From positions 73,034,252-73,098,251 of the forward strand of contig NW_024609857.1 of NCBI RefSeq assembly GCF_016920785.2: a stretch of DNA of 64,000 nt. The letters are read 5' to 3'. The translations under genes were made by a program, and so were the position numbers. This document shows positions 1-12,178 of this stretch, one piece after another. The notes under the pieces were generated by a model. The model made no database searches and was not told the origin of the DNA. It saw nothing but the letters and a program-made list of their open reading frames with translations. Each line of letters starts with the position of its first letter. The stretch's first letter is position 1. The stretch is from Ixodes scapularis (Eukaryota; Arthropoda; Arachnida; Ixodida; Ixodidae).

Positions 1-1716
1 TTTCCGTCAAAACCGCTGCCAACTATCGTAGTTGGCAGCGTAAGCAGCGTAGCCGGTGCGTAAGTAAAGAACCACCGTCCGTGATGCGTGATTAACTTCA
101 TCCTCCTTTGTTCTCCGACTCCAAGGCTTATTCAACTCTCTGACTACCGGATTGGTTATCGTAGTCGCTGACACTAGTCTTAATGTTGCATCAAGTTACT
201 CCGAAAGGCAGAGCTTTTTTGTCACGGGAATGGAACTAAAAGATGTCCCAGTTGGATTATTAACTTTTTCTTCGCCTTCTACATGGGCGTGGCACGTTTA
301 CAAATTTGATCATCAAACTGCTTTCAGAACTGCCGCCATTTTTTATTGTGCTTCTTCGAGAAAAAAAAAATGAAGAAACCGAACTTTATGCAAACTTGCA
401 AGCTTTTCTGAATTATTAAGCTTTTAGATGCCGATTTGTTTTACTGTAAAACTTGTAGCGCGAGATACTATGTTTGACAAGAGAAGAAATATAGAGCATT
501 TGTTTTTGCTTTACTGCATGATAGAATTAATAGTTTCCTCCCCTTCCGCTTGGTTTGCATTGTTCAAATGTTTTGATTGATTCACGAAAGTAAACTTGTA
601 ATTCAAACAATACGAGCTTTAGACCCTAGGGGCCCCCAAATGAAAGAAATTCTTCGCAGAGAAAAAGAAAAGAAGAAAGAAAACATAGCCTAGCGGAGGA
701 CAAGTTGAACCCTTGTATAATCATGAGGCGTTTTTTTCTCCTTCTCCTCTTTTTCCACCTTTCTCACTTTCTTTGTTAATTTTGTTGTTAGTTTATCTTG
801 TTACACAGAGAACAGGATTATTTTACTTCATCCACCATCATTCACCGCACCACCGGGAACCTGGCGCCAGTGACAAAGACCCCCTGAGACCAACCTAATG
901 GACTTCCCGCCTACGCTTCTAACACACAGTTATATAAAGTTATTAACGTCCGCATTTCTGCCATTAGGTGATTTCCGAGTCAATTTGCCTAATCCGGCGT
1001 GTCTTCCAAAGCCCGCAGGTTTTGAGGAGCCGCTATCACGGCGCCGCAAAGCGCTGGCACGCCACAGGAAAAAGCTGGTTTCGCCGCACTTCGACTAATT
1101 ATGAGGCAGAGCACGCTTTACAGGGGTGGTGGTGGCTGGGGCGGCGCACCGGGAGCTCCATTCATCTACTCGCTCTCCCTCTCTCTCTCGCGCGCTTCAT
1201 TTCTGAAAGGCCTTAAATCACGAAGCGGTGGCTCAAAATTTATTCGAGGCAATCCGTTTCCCGCGACAGCTTGCATTCCTTGTTTCAGCGAAATGAGAGA
1301 CGTATCACCGGCACCGTTCGTCTTCGTTAGGCGCGTGTGTTTACTTGGGAGCTTGGAGGAAAAGGGCGTTCTCGAAGCGGAGTTCGAAATTAGACTTCAT
1401 TGTAGGTTCTATCTATTTTGTTTCAACTGGAGTTAAAAAAACGCAATGTTGAGAAAGCTATAAAAAATTCAACCGTCGTTTGTAATCAGATTTTATCAGG
1501 AAGAGTAATTGCGTAGTGGTGGTATCTATCGTTAGTGCAAGGCAAGGAATGCTCGCATAGAGAGCCTCTCCTCGAAGTCATCTTACCGAAGAATTATTGA
1601 GGTTTCTAACGAGATACGAAATATGGTAAGTGATTCCTGCACGGAGGTCTATTCGGGATTGTCAATCCGGAGAGGGGGTTACAAACTTTTGGGTTTATGC
1701 GCCGAGAAATCGAGGG
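1..1716. other. No gene recognised
   Basis: AT-rich sequence with CT-rich tracts (about 1165-1200). The only structure I see is a short perfect hairpin at 15-39 (11-bp stem, loop TCG). The small open frames have no recognisable domains or splice context. Confidence 0.5.
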
Positions 1717-1978
1717 AGAGGAGGAGACGAGAGCGCGCGTGGCCGTCAGAATGCCGAGCTCCGGTTGGAATGATCAGTGGGTAGACTTCAAGGCCTTTGT
1801 CCGCGCTGCACTCGTCGAACGCGCATGAATGCGAAAGCTAAACTACGGACGACGATTTCCGTGTTCTAACGAGTTCGACGAGTGCGGTGGAGACAAGGGC
1901 TTCTAGCGTTATGTCTACTCACTAATCATCCCAACCAGAGCACGACGTTCTGACGCCCCCTCTCGTCTCCTCGCCTAC
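1717..1978. mobile_element. Hairpin MITE, family B copy 1
   Basis: A nearly continuous imperfect inverted repeat. The left arm (about 1717-1830) pairs with the right arm (about 1862-1978), including the shared 14-mer GCACTCGTCGAACK near the centre and GGAGACGAGAG near the ends. Arm words (CGTCAGAAYG, GTTGGRATGAT, GTGRGTAGAC) recur in the copies at 25046, 44691 and 61891. No ORF of its own; presumed non-autonomous DNA transposon. Confidence 0.65.
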
Positions 1979-1986
1979 CCCAGTTT

Positions 1987-2262
1987 CTATACTTCGTTTC
2001 AGATTAGGTCCGAGCGCGGCCGATGTTATGAGCCGAAGGGCCAATCAAACAGCGAAAGAGGCACCACGTCATGGCATTGTGCCTCTTTCGCTGCAGTTGA
2101 TAGGACTAGCCGGTATTCGCCGTCTCTCCGTGCGTGCTCCTCCGCCGGCTAGTCCTATAAAGCGCAGAAAGCACGCCATGACGTTGCGCTTTCTTCGCTG
2201 TTTAATTGCCCTTCGGCTCATAACATCGTCCAAGCTCGGACATAAGGTGAAATGAAGTATAG
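1987..2262. mobile_element. Hairpin MITE, family A copy 1
   Basis: Terminal inverted repeats CTATACTTCRTTTCA at both ends, continuing inwards (GATGTTATGAGCCGAAGGG is identical in the two arms). Each arm contains a second local hairpin (about 2051-2093 and 2160-2200), so the single strand could fold into a multi-branched structure. It lies 8 bp from the family B hairpin. The same ends occur at 7139, 16953, 44641 and 45744. Confidence 0.7.
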
Positions 2263-4589
2263 GCGCATAACATTCGTTTCTTTCCTCTTTTCTTTTTTCT
2301 TTTGTAAGACATTTGTTGTGCGTGTGTGTGTGTGGGGGGGGAGGGGGGAAGGGGGGTAGTATAATAGAATAAATTAGACTTCCCGAGTCTCGGATTGAAC
2401 TAAGGTGTCGATGTATATCACGTCCCTCCTTCGGAAGACCCGGCGCGCAGCGGGGGCCAACACCCGAGACGCCATCTTTAACCTATACCGGAGAGCACGA
2501 GCCCCAGACCAACCTAGACGGGGGTGTACGACGCATGGAGGAAAGGGAAACACAATGCCTCAAAACGACTTGGAATTGCGTTTGTAACAATGAGTTTAAT
2601 AAATTATACATTTGTAGAAACGTCATAAGTCCCTATAAATGAAATCTACGTGTGAGAAACACTTTCTAAAAATAGGCCTGGCGGAATATTTTCACTTAAA
2701 AATGCAACGGAAAGAAAGCGCCTGGAACGTCTCCTAATAATAAGCGCCGAATAAAATGTATATTTCAGCGCAGTGTTGGCACTGGAGCCCGGTTAGTATT
2801 GTCCAGTTATTGATAAATACATGCACTCATCTCCACGATCACTCGCCATCCTATGACAGCGTCAACGTACAATTTCGGAAACGTCAGTGCCACCAATAGG
2901 TGCCTCAGGGAATAATTCCAACAATTGATGCTCCCCGTCAACTTCGCTTTAGAATGCAATTATAATAAACAAAAACAAAATTTCGCATTTTCACTGGACA
3001 ACGTCTAGTGTGAGAACTGCTCTTCGCATCAAATACTCGTGGCGTAAAACATTTATTTTCGTTGTCACGCTTTGTACTAGCTTAAGAGTTTCATTTATAA
3101 TTAAAAGTGACTGGGGGAAATCGGGAAGATGACGTGGCGAGCAGTAACCGCTGTCGCGCCTCAGCATGCAGAAGCTCGCTTGAATATCGCTAAAAACGGC
3201 CAATCAACTTGCCATCAGCTGCAAGCGGTCAGTTCCCCCCCCCCCCTTTTCTTCCCCCTCCCCCAGAAAAAGGTTTCTCAAGATCCATGAAAACTTATTC
3301 TCGTGAGTGTTGTCATTTTACCCACTTTAAGAAAAATTGGTCTTGGGAGATTGTTCTCTAGTGTTCTTAGAACGTCTAGTCGATCTCCGTTGCGGTGTCC
3401 GTACGAGGGAGCAGAGCAGCCTTTTCCCTATAGACTTTCTCAGTGTTCGTTTTAGCCTCTTCAACAATTGCATGTCTGAGAGTGATAAATACGCAGCTGT
3501 CTTTATAGCTTTGCATCCCTTAACCTCTTGATACAATGGCTAAATGTATCACCTATAGCGAAGGCACCAGGCGTCCATTAGGGCTTACTAATTTCCCGCC
3601 ATCAAAACGTGCGCAAAACTCAATTGTTTTATTCCTAACTTATATTTTGATTTTGTTTTCTTACTCCTGGAAGGTTAAAACTGACATTGAAAAGCATTTA
3701 TATTCTTCAAGTTATATTGAATACCTCCAGTTAGTAGTCTCCCAGGGTTTCAATTTTGGTTTTCTGAACTAGACGAGGTGCAGGGCGTGCAATGTATCCG
3801 GACTTTTTTTACTGGTCTTAATGCGAGGGACATAATAACAACAGTACCGACGGCGATATCTCCAGACAATACAAATTTACATAAACAGCCATGACAAGCC
3901 AGCTTATATGGCAAGGCGAAGAAACGAATAACTCCTGCGCAATTCCATCACATTAACAAGCGAGACGAGTGGTTCGATGAAAGAGTATGAAGGCTGCTGC
4001 CGGAGAACGCTCGAAAACGTGAACTTGACTGTGCCATAGCAGTGATAGGGATCTTTTTTTTAATCGCTATACGAGTCATGTATAGAAAGCAAACTCAAGA
4101 GTCTAATATTGCATTCTGATGATTTAAATATTTGAATCGCGTTCTTGGCAAAGGCACCCGTCTGAATATTTCGTCAAGAATATCGTCGTTTCAAAGCCCT
4201 CCTCGCAACCGTAAAACACATGAATAAGCAACGACTTTAAAATTGACTGCAAAGTTACTAACTTTCGTTTTTTTTATTGTTGTTTACTCAATTGATTTTT
4301 TTTAATCATCTCTCAATGTTTTACATTTTGTATTCGTGGATCTGTTCTCACAAAACTCTGCAATGCATCGAATCTTGCAGGCACTCTGGGTGAATTCAGC
4401 TCTGTGCCCGATCTTTGACAACGACTCCTGAGAAGCATAAATGAATGGAAAGCAGCGAGCTCTGAGAATCGGGGTCATTGTATGCAGCGGCTGCTCTCAT
4501 ATCAATAGCTTTAGGCATCAACGATTCTAACGTTATCGCCATCACTAAACATATCTTTTTTCTGTCCGGTTCTTTTTTTCTTTTTGTTG
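2263..4589. other. No gene recognised
   Basis: Includes a GT/G-rich tract (about 2318-2357) and a C-rich run (about 3235-3262). Otherwise AT-rich DNA with no domain, transposon end or tandem repeat I could support. Confidence 0.45.
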
Positions 4590-4831
4590 CTAACGAAGGG
4601 AGGATGCACTTTTTGAATCGCCCAAGTCATCTAGAACGAGGCCATCTTGAACATTAGGCAATGTCTCTACTTTTTCTGCATTCGTACGTTTTATATCTTG
4701 CCTAATCTCGATCACGTTATGGTTCAGCTTGCGAGGATGCTGGTTCTCAATTGCGCGGGCCTCCATTTCACTGTCGCTCTGCGTAGAGTCGTCTTCCTTG
4801 TACATTTTCTTCTTGTGTCGGGCGCGCTCAG
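4590..4831 (-). CDS. Possible 3'-terminal coding exon of an unidentified gene
   Basis: On the - strand a T-rich tract with ctaacgtag, a plausible 3' splice site, ends just before 4831. It is followed by 2 nt of a split codon, 79 sense codons and a stop at 4590. The peptide begins ERARHKKKMYKEDDSTQSD and continues acidic, Lys- and Asn-rich and hydrophilic, ending DLGDSKSASSLR. The composition resembles a genuine cytosolic tail, not a chance frame in AT-rich DNA. A TTTATT on the + strand near 4272 would give an AATAAA signal about 300 nt downstream. I do not recognise the family. Upstream exons would lie to the right on the - strand and none was found. It is opposite in direction to the receptor gene. 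It could be a chance ORF or a decayed exon. Confidence 0.33.
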
Positions 4832-7138
4832 CTACGTTAGAAAAAGATATGCATTAGAGGAAATGCAAAGCGGGATGGCATCCTCCATGTACTACTTCCC
4901 CAGCCTCCTTGGCGTTTGCACATTTTTTTTTTTTTAATCCAAACGGATGTGGGTGGACTCCTCTGGTTACGCTAGAAACGTGGTTTTATAAGCGAGGTAT
5001 AGTAATTTGGTAGATAGTTTAAGAGGCTGATTTTGAATTTCAATAAAGAAGCTGGCTCCTATGAAAACAGTATAACGTTATGAAAGAGGGTAACAAAAAA
5101 CTCGTGATACGACCGCTAAATTGCTTTAGTCGTGCGCCAATAATTATTCTTATTATTCTTATTTGATAATTAGCTATAAGGAGGAGAATCCATGCGTCTT
5201 TCCGTTGCATGTTGCCTGCTGCGCCCATGCTGCTAGTCTGGGCGCGTTTTCTAGAGGCCACTGAACTGTGGCGCCATCTGTGCGTTTGTACTTTCCCTTA
5301 CACAAGTGGCGAAAGTATATACCATTCTTCAGGACCTCACGACGTCGGTCTTTGGTAAAATAATGCGCGGGACATGCTTGAGCCGGGGTCGCGTGGCATG
5401 AGTCCAGCTTGGCGCTTGACTTCATTGAGTGGTCTGAGCTTGCAGTTGGCTCACCACGTGAACCCTCATGCGCGCTCTTTTTTTACTTTTGTTTTTGCCG
5501 CCTATGGCAAGAAGCATGGTCCCGGTTTTGGTGTCTTGCATGATTCAATGATTCGTGTTTTAGATTGAATATGACATAAATAACGAACAAGCGTTGCTGC
5601 TTGTGTGCACCCAGCTGGAGCGCTGGGCATTCGGTGGCTGTACCCTGGGATTTAGCAGCGCCGGCCCTGATAGTTTCCCCAATTGGGCTTCCACGTGTCC
5701 TCTTAAATTCTCTCGGCATCTTATTTCTTGACAGAGGACCGGATCCTGGCATTCTCATATTCCCCTTCGAACACCTCCGCCAATCGTTTGGTTCCGCCTT
5801 GAGGTTGGATTTGGGCACTAATTTCTGGAGTGGCCTCTCTGTTCACAATTGTGTCAGCGGAGTGCTGTTTGAGTCTCCTACAACTGGGTGCCTTTATAAC
5901 GCACTCCTGTTGCTTTGTATTTAGCGCATACTAGAGCTCCTCCGGCTGCTTTCATGGGTCATTCCCTCCCCGCCCCGCATAGGTGTTTAGGTCGGGCATG
6001 ACCAGGAGCTAGCCGCGCACAGGCTGGTTCGACAGTTTACGGCCCGTAGCGGAGACAGATACCGTAGTTCTATCTTACATGGAAGACTTTTTTTTTGTGC
6101 TGCAGTACTATTTTTTTGTGGAACTCTCAGAACTATCTCTTCATATTTCGGATAGCAGCGTCATTTGGCCCGAGCTGTAGATTATGAATGGAGGGCATTA
6201 AATTTTGACCTTCTTGCGCGTTGCTGTACTTCAGGATTACACTAATCCAGGCCTTTGTTTAGATTTGGCGTTCGGGCCTTGTTACTTTAAGCTAGTAACA
6301 AGAAGCAAGAACTCATCTCTAAATGTTCGCTCAAACAGCACAAGACATCCGTACGTGGTAGGCAACCTTAATCAACACGCGGCACCCAATATTCCATTTG
6401 TCATAAAGCCGGATTATAGTCGTCCGACTCTCCCATGTTGGTCAGCGGCTGACTTGGTGCCATTGCAGCCAGTGCGGACGGGTGATGCCAGCTCCGGTTC
6501 ATGTGCCTGCTGCACGCCAAGACGCAGTGTGATGGCGCCACGCATCGATTTTACTCTATGAAGAATCTGACCCCGCGCGTCCGGGAAATTTGAGCTCGCT
6601 TCGCCATCCTTCGTCTCCGACCGCACCTTGGGAAACTTAAAAAATAAAAAAATAAAAACACGATGAGTAGACGAGACGAGTAAACGCTTGCAGTGGAAAG
6701 CGCTAATCGCGCACTAAAAATAGACACAGGCAATACGGGGCTTTCTGAGGATAAAACTCAACAAGCTGTCACGCAGTCGCTAGAACAAGCAACGCCAACG
6801 CACGAGCCACGGAAAAAAGACACACTGGGGTTGTTAAAACTTAACAAGATAAGAAACCCTACGCGTGTCGTTCCGACAGGTAAGCATAATCACGTCGTGC
6901 GCCAGAGGAGAAGCTTGCCGCGCCGCGCGCCCAACACGAAGAAAGGAGAGAGAGGCGGGTTTGAAGATAACAGAGGCTGGGCGGTGGTTCGACGACGTTA
7001 CGGAAGTGGGTCTACCCAGAAACGCATCGGCCAATCATTGCGGTGATGTTTTTAAGTGACATTCTAAGGAATCTGAGGCGTCTGCTTTCCCGCAAAGCGC
7101 TTCGGAGAGCACATTGTTTCAATCTATGATGGAAGATG
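4832..7138. other. No gene recognised
   Basis: Several short overlapping frames (for example 5601-5924) but no conserved domain and no convincing pair of splice sites. If the - strand exon at 4590-4831 is real, this stretch would contain its upstream intron. Confidence 0.4.
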
Positions 7139-7390
7139 TACTTCGTTTAGGATTGAGTCCAGACGCAGCCAACGCTACGAGTGAATCAAATCACGCCCCG
7201 TCGAAAGCGCATATCACTCGGTTTTTTCCTAATTATGATAGATTTAGCGGTGACGGAACACTTAGAGAAACATGGCGAACATCATAATGCTTGATTGGTT
7301 CCGTCAGCTCTTTGATTGGTCCCATCAGCTATGATTGGTCCCATCAACTCGTAGCGTAGTCTACGTCTGGTCCTAAGGTAAAACGAAGTA
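7139..7390. mobile_element. MITE, family A copy 2
   Basis: Starts TACTTCGTTTAGGATTGAGT and ends with the inverted equivalent (CCTAAGGTAAAACGAAGTA). The subterminal words CCAGACGYAG and CGCTACGAGT are inverted between the arms. The right part has three tandem-like repeats of TTGATTGGTYCCRTCA (about 7293-7350). Confidence 0.65.
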
Positions 7391-7409
7391 TGGGCGAGTG
7401 ACAATTACT

Positions 7410-7517
7410 GAAAATATGTACGCACCTAAAAAGACAGTTTGCGCTGTTACACTGAACCTGACGTTAAACGTTCAGTCTAACAGCGCACATTCTCTTTTTA
7501 TCTGTGAACATATTTTC
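7410..7517. repeat. 108-bp hairpin
   Basis: Begins GAAAATATGT and ends with its inverse ACATATTTTC. The middle contains TGCGCTGTTA/TAACAGCGCA and CTGAAC/GTTCAG arms around a short loop near 7465. It sits 20 bp right of the family A MITE and is probably an independent MITE. Confidence 0.65.
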
Positions 7518-8371
7518 TGCCTCGCAATTCACCGAGCCCCCTGCAAAGATTGCAAGGATTAGCTATCCCAAAGACTTTTGAAACAAACTACAGGCACCAT
7601 ATTTCTTCGAATGCAGAAAAGCGCCCCCATTTCCATTGCATATGATGTACGCGCTATGGTGGGCATGAGGGAGAGGTACGACTGCGGCGCGAGCGGAAGA
7701 GGTCCCGTGGTTCATGCCTACTGAGCGGGCATAATCCGAATTAGACACCCAGCGCGACCTTCAAAAAACTACTCCGTTCACCAATTAGCTGACAAAGTGG
7801 TGGAGGCTGCGTGCTCGTTGGACCAGTGAACAGTCGGTCTTGCACCACGTGATTATAGAGGACAAAACGGGTAGGGGACGGTGATAAAATACATACAATC
7901 AATTGGTCCGGCGAGAACGAAGCCTGCGCCGCCCGGTCAGCTTAAGGGCTGTCAAATCATCCAAACAGAACACTCTAAGAACACGTGAAGTCATATATCT
8001 CCGCCATATAAAGTGCAGCTATCTGCTTCCGCCCGGTTTGTTTATTTATTATGATTATTTTAATAGTAAGTTTGTTTGTTTATTTGGTTTTTGCCTCCGT
8101 CTGTTTGTGTCGTTTACGTAGGTGTAGAGCTTGCTCGTCACGGGGGCCCAGACAGTCACTAACACGCTCTGTTGTCGGTCAGTCAATCACTCGAGGCCTC
8201 CGCTGCTATTCAAGTACCGAAAACAGGAAAGGGAAGGATACGAGAGCACTGCAGAGCAGATGGACACGCAAAGGGGCACGCCATTGGCACGTGGCGTGTG
8301 ATGTCAAGTCTGACAAGTGCAGACGTCACAAAAAAGCAGAGAAGTCTGGGAGGAAAGCCGTGATACATGCC
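7518..8371. other. No gene recognised
   Basis: Mixed composition. A 163-aa open frame (8051-8542) crosses into the possible LTR and shows no domain. Confidence 0.4.
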
Positions 8372-8605
8372 TGTTGGATGTCCGCACAGAAGACTGACTG
8401 GCGGACTTCAACTTTCACTTCATGTGGCGGACACGTGTCGCTTGCCACCTTCGGAAGTTTTCTGTTTGGACACCCCTTAAAAGGGGTCGCGGACAAGCAG
8501 ACACTCTCTTTGCCGAGAGGGAGACAGTGCAGTCGACGGTGAAAGGGCGAGAATAGGGAAGTTTCGTATATCGTACTGGCCTACTCCGCTACGCTCTCCG
8601 CAACA
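8372..8605 (+). mobile_element. Possible solo LTR (BEL/Pao-like)
   Basis: A 234-bp segment starts TGTTGGATGTCC and ends CGCAACA, with TGTTG/CAACA termini. It contains a TATA-like CCTTAAAAGGGG at about 8476, as in arthropod BEL/Pao LTRs. No matching flanking target duplication is visible and no internal retrotransposon sequence adjoins, so this may be an old solo LTR or a misreading. Confidence 0.35.
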
Positions 8606-8911
8606 AAGATGCCGTCAGTGCGCATGCGCGCCTCTGGCCGTGACTGCAGAGTTTCTGATCTCGTATTAGGGTGCAGAGGACATCGCGGGACGCAAGAAAC
8701 AACCTACAAAAGCTCGTTATTACTCGGAATCCCAAATACAGCGCAGAGTGCAGTTGGGACAGTGCAGCCAAACTTCATGATAGTGACACTGAGGCGTGGG
8801 GCGAGGGAACACTCTCGGTAGCTGGGAAACGTGAGTGATCGCCATATGTCCCCCTCCCCTTTCTTCTCCTTCCAATCTCCCTCTAGCCTACTATAGACGC
8901 GCTGAGCCAGC

Positions 8912-9124
8912 GCTGCGCTAGAGTTCCAGTATTGGCTCCCTACGGGAGCCTGAGTTGTACGTTCATCCCCGGTGGGTTACCGTAGCTCCGGCTTTCCTGC
9001 ACAGCGCTAAATTCTTTGCTCTTCACGTGATTGATCTCGACGAATAGCGACGCAGCTGCGCGTGGAAAACAGACGCGGAACTCTAGCTCCCTAGGGAGCC
9101 TGTACGGGAACTCTACTCTGCGCC
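8912..9124. mobile_element. MITE with GAGTTCC/GGCTCCC inverted ends
   Basis: The left arm TAGAGTTCC..GGCTCCCTACGGGAGC (from about 8918) is matched in inverse by GCTCCCTAGGGAGC..GGAACTCTA (to about 9116). Each arm holds its own small palindrome (CTCCCTACGGGAG, CTCCCTAGGGAG). The interior is unremarkable. Confidence 0.5.
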
Positions 9125-11999
9125 ACTCTGCGCTGCGCCTAGGGGGAGCGCGCCCTGGCGGCAAATAAACTGCGGAACCATGGCGACGCCCACAGGATTG
9201 AAACCCATGTTCACGCCGAGTACTAAAGCAAAATTTTTGTTCGATAAATGCTCAGAGCGCATGAAATAAGAGTTAGTGAAGTGTCGAGCTGTTTGGTGAA
9301 CGGTCATACTGAAGAACTCCAAAGTCTTCGAAACGGAAAGAAGGCAACCTCAATGCCGTTTCAAAAGACGGTAGTCGGGTTGTATTATTTTTTATGTTGT
9401 CTTCGGAGGTTTTGAACGTGGTAAGAGTTTCTATCTAAAATGCTGTGGATTTAGATGACTGGCGCATAAGCTGCTAGCTGGTCCGCCCTTTGAAAGAAAA
9501 TAAGGGTCAGTTATAATGTGGAACCCGTGAGGCGGCCATTCATTACTACTCTCACGTTGTAGCGGTCTCTTTATCCCCCTTAAATACACACTCCCTCGCA
9601 AACTTTCGGTTTCAAAGAGTGCCTCGGAATCCAATTTCGTACTTCAAAACAAACCAGAGAGCCAACGGCTGGAGGCCCGTTGTTTAACTTGCCGGGGACG
9701 CACCCAAACCTCCACAATGTCTCTCCTCTCCGACGTTTCGTTTACGCCAGTATTTTTTCGCCAACGAACGCGAGAAATTCCCGGGTGGGGCATCTTTTCG
9801 CGCCACCGAAAGCTTTTGTTTTCACCGACCTCTTGGGCGCGAATTGTGCGCACGTGCAAGTAAACACCTCTCCAAGTCCCTGCAAGTCTCGAATGGGTCC
9901 CGAACTAAGAGCGGGAGTAAATTATCGTAGATCTCATCGGCAGAAGATCCAGGCTATTTTCGAGGCTGTCTGCATTCGCGCCACACTTAGCTAATGAAGT
10001 GCAGCGTGCCCCTTCCCCCGAACGTTTGACTGTCTTGGCTCGTCGGACCAGACTACGGCAATTAAAATTCCGTCTCAAGGCGCTCCTAATATTGCGTACG
10101 CGCACGATGAAGACAGAATCGATTGGCGCGCCGGCAAAGAAGATACGCAATGTTTACTTTTCGTAGTGTTTTTTTTTTATGTGAAAGCGCGCTAAGGGAC
10201 ATCAAGGAGCATTGTTAAAATGGCACGCGTAAGAAATGGTCATCTTGTGTGCTTTCAACACTCGGGATTCTTTGAACTCTCCTACGGGCCGATTCAAATT
10301 CGTGCATTATGCAGGGAAATGATTCGTTTGTTCTCGCCCGTCAACAATTTAATAAAAACGTCAAGATTTCGGGCGCCCCATTCTGTTTTAAGTCATTTGG
10401 AACATGTTTCGTCTCGCTCTGTGTCATTCTGCAGATGCTACTTGTTATATGTATATCACGTATTGTTTTATTTTTTTACTAGGAACTACTTGGCAAGGCT
10501 ATTTCGTTTGCGTAAGAAGCTTAAATTCGCTTACGTAAGAAGCTTAAATTAAGTTTTGATTCTTAGTTTGTTTAGAACTACACGCTTGACTTCATATGCT
10601 CGCAACGTCTGTTTTATATTGACTTAAAACAAAAGAAACACACAAGAGGGCGAAACAGACGTTGCTTCGTTTTGCCCTAGTTCCCCTTGAGTGACAGACA
10701 CCAACGACCGACAACTACCAACCGCAAACACTTGAGTATGTACGGAAATGTATCTCTGTCAGGCTTGCACTTTCTCGGTGCCCGTCAACTAAGCTCGAGT
10801 CATTGCAAGTCTGTCAAGAATACCATCGTCATCATCCTGCCTAATTATGAGGTTGGTCGATTTCGGTTGTTGCTGTCTCTTACACAAACTGGACGAGGGC
10901 TTTTGAAAGAAAAAAAAAACATTTCAGAGTAAAATTAAAGCAATTTTTAAAAGATCTCAGCCGGTGTTTTTATATAGCAAAAGAAGATATTGCTGACATT
11001 TTTTTTTTTTGTTCACTCCTGCGCAAAACAAAATAGAGTATTTAGCGCAATTCTGCGAAACTTCTTTGAAAAGAAAATAACTTTCAGTCGTATTTGGACG
11101 CAAAAATGTTTTTACATGCGTTTAAATCAGTTAAAAACATATATATGTTTTTCGCCGAAAGAAAATATCCAAAATCACATCATGCTAAAATGCATATCAA
11201 GAATTCGCACCAACAAAATTTATAAAGCTACAAGAGAACAAACACAATTCATGAAGTAGGGAACCATCGACCTCAGCCGGTCCGGTGCTTTCATTCTATT
11301 ACGGCGACATATTCTTCGACAGTTTCAGTTTTACTTTTAAAATAAACGCGACGAAAGTTGCGAAGCCCTTGACGAGTGTAAAAGGAAAATTGCGAATTAG
11401 TTTTCCTAAGTTAATTCAAAAGTCTGATGACTATATTTTGATGTATATATTCACGTTGTTTCGTCACCTGCCACTCTAAATTAATTAGATGCAGCTTGAC
11501 CCCTAAAGGAAAGGAATTTGAAGCTGTATCTCAATCTCTATTGATCAGACCGTCATATGCAGAATTCTGTTTTATGAGAAACGCGCGGTTGACGTTACTG
11601 TCCAGTTTCGATTTTCCTGGCACGCAACGCCGTGCCTTTTAGTGTCGCCATTTTTTGATTTTGTACTTATTATTTTTGTTTTGTTTTGTTCCTGAAGCTT
11701 TTTCGAGGCTAGAAAAGTATTTTCAAAGGCTCTCGCAGCGTCTCGGCGTCTTCTTTGTTATATTTTCTGTTTTTTGTTGCTGTTATTGCGGATGTTGTCC
11801 TGTACTCGCTTGGCAGCTGGCCAACTCCCACTGCGGTACGGGACGCTCTCGACTCGACGCTGCGCAATCTGAGTTTACTTCCGTAAAAAACGCACTTCTG
11901 CATTATACAAAAAAAATACACTTAAATAGATTAATAATATGTGCTCATATGCCATGCTGAGGGTGTTGAAGTTACTCACGATCGTCTCTCTGTGCGCAG
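9125..11999. other. No gene recognised; small repeats only
   Basis: Contains a 20-bp direct duplication (GCGTAAGAAGCTTAAATT-like, about 10510-10550) and a 13-bp inverted repeat GCAACGTCTGTTT/AAACAGACGTTGC (10602-10614, 10653-10665). The exon preceding the receptor exon at 12000 should lie here or further left, but I could not identify it. Confidence 0.45.
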
Positions 12000-12178
12000 C
12001 TTTGGTACGACTTCGAGAACTACTGCTGCTGTCTCCGGCCGAGGGTGCTCTTTTCCGGTTACGGCAACGCTCCCCTTTGGAGGACCTGCGCAAGGTGTTC
12101 CGTGAGGTTGGACGCAGAGGGGAGTCTAACCTGATGCTGGACGTGCCCGCAGGACACCTCAGAGAGTACCTATTCCAG
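12000..12178 (+). CDS. Internal exon of a kainate-type ionotropic glutamate receptor (amino-terminal domain)
   Basis: Exon of 179 nt with a splice acceptor (pyrimidine-rich stretch then gtgcgcag) just before 12000 and a strong donor CAG|gtgggt after 12178. It opens with 2 nt of a split codon, then 59 sense codons, and ends in phase 0. The peptide starts LVRLRELLLL, has a central RQ and LEDLRKVFREV, and ends ESNLMLDVPAGHLREYLFQ. Spacing and residues match the ATD of GRIK/insect kainate receptors (family pattern: L-hydrophobic-RL-x-EL, RQL, LLKE, hydrophobic-D, LKQ). Vertebrate GRIK genes have, from memory, a 182-nt exon here. The ATD is the extracellular clamshell that controls subunit assembly of these postsynaptic cation channels. 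The next coding exon is at 46680. The upstream exon was not found in the window. What I see is the open frame and splice sites; the family call is from remembered homologues. Confidence 0.78.

Noticed and set aside
6205..6300. 2A-like DYTNPGL peptide as seen in some retroelement ORFs
   Set aside because: Too short and imperfect (lacks the NPGP core), and no retroelement sequence around it.
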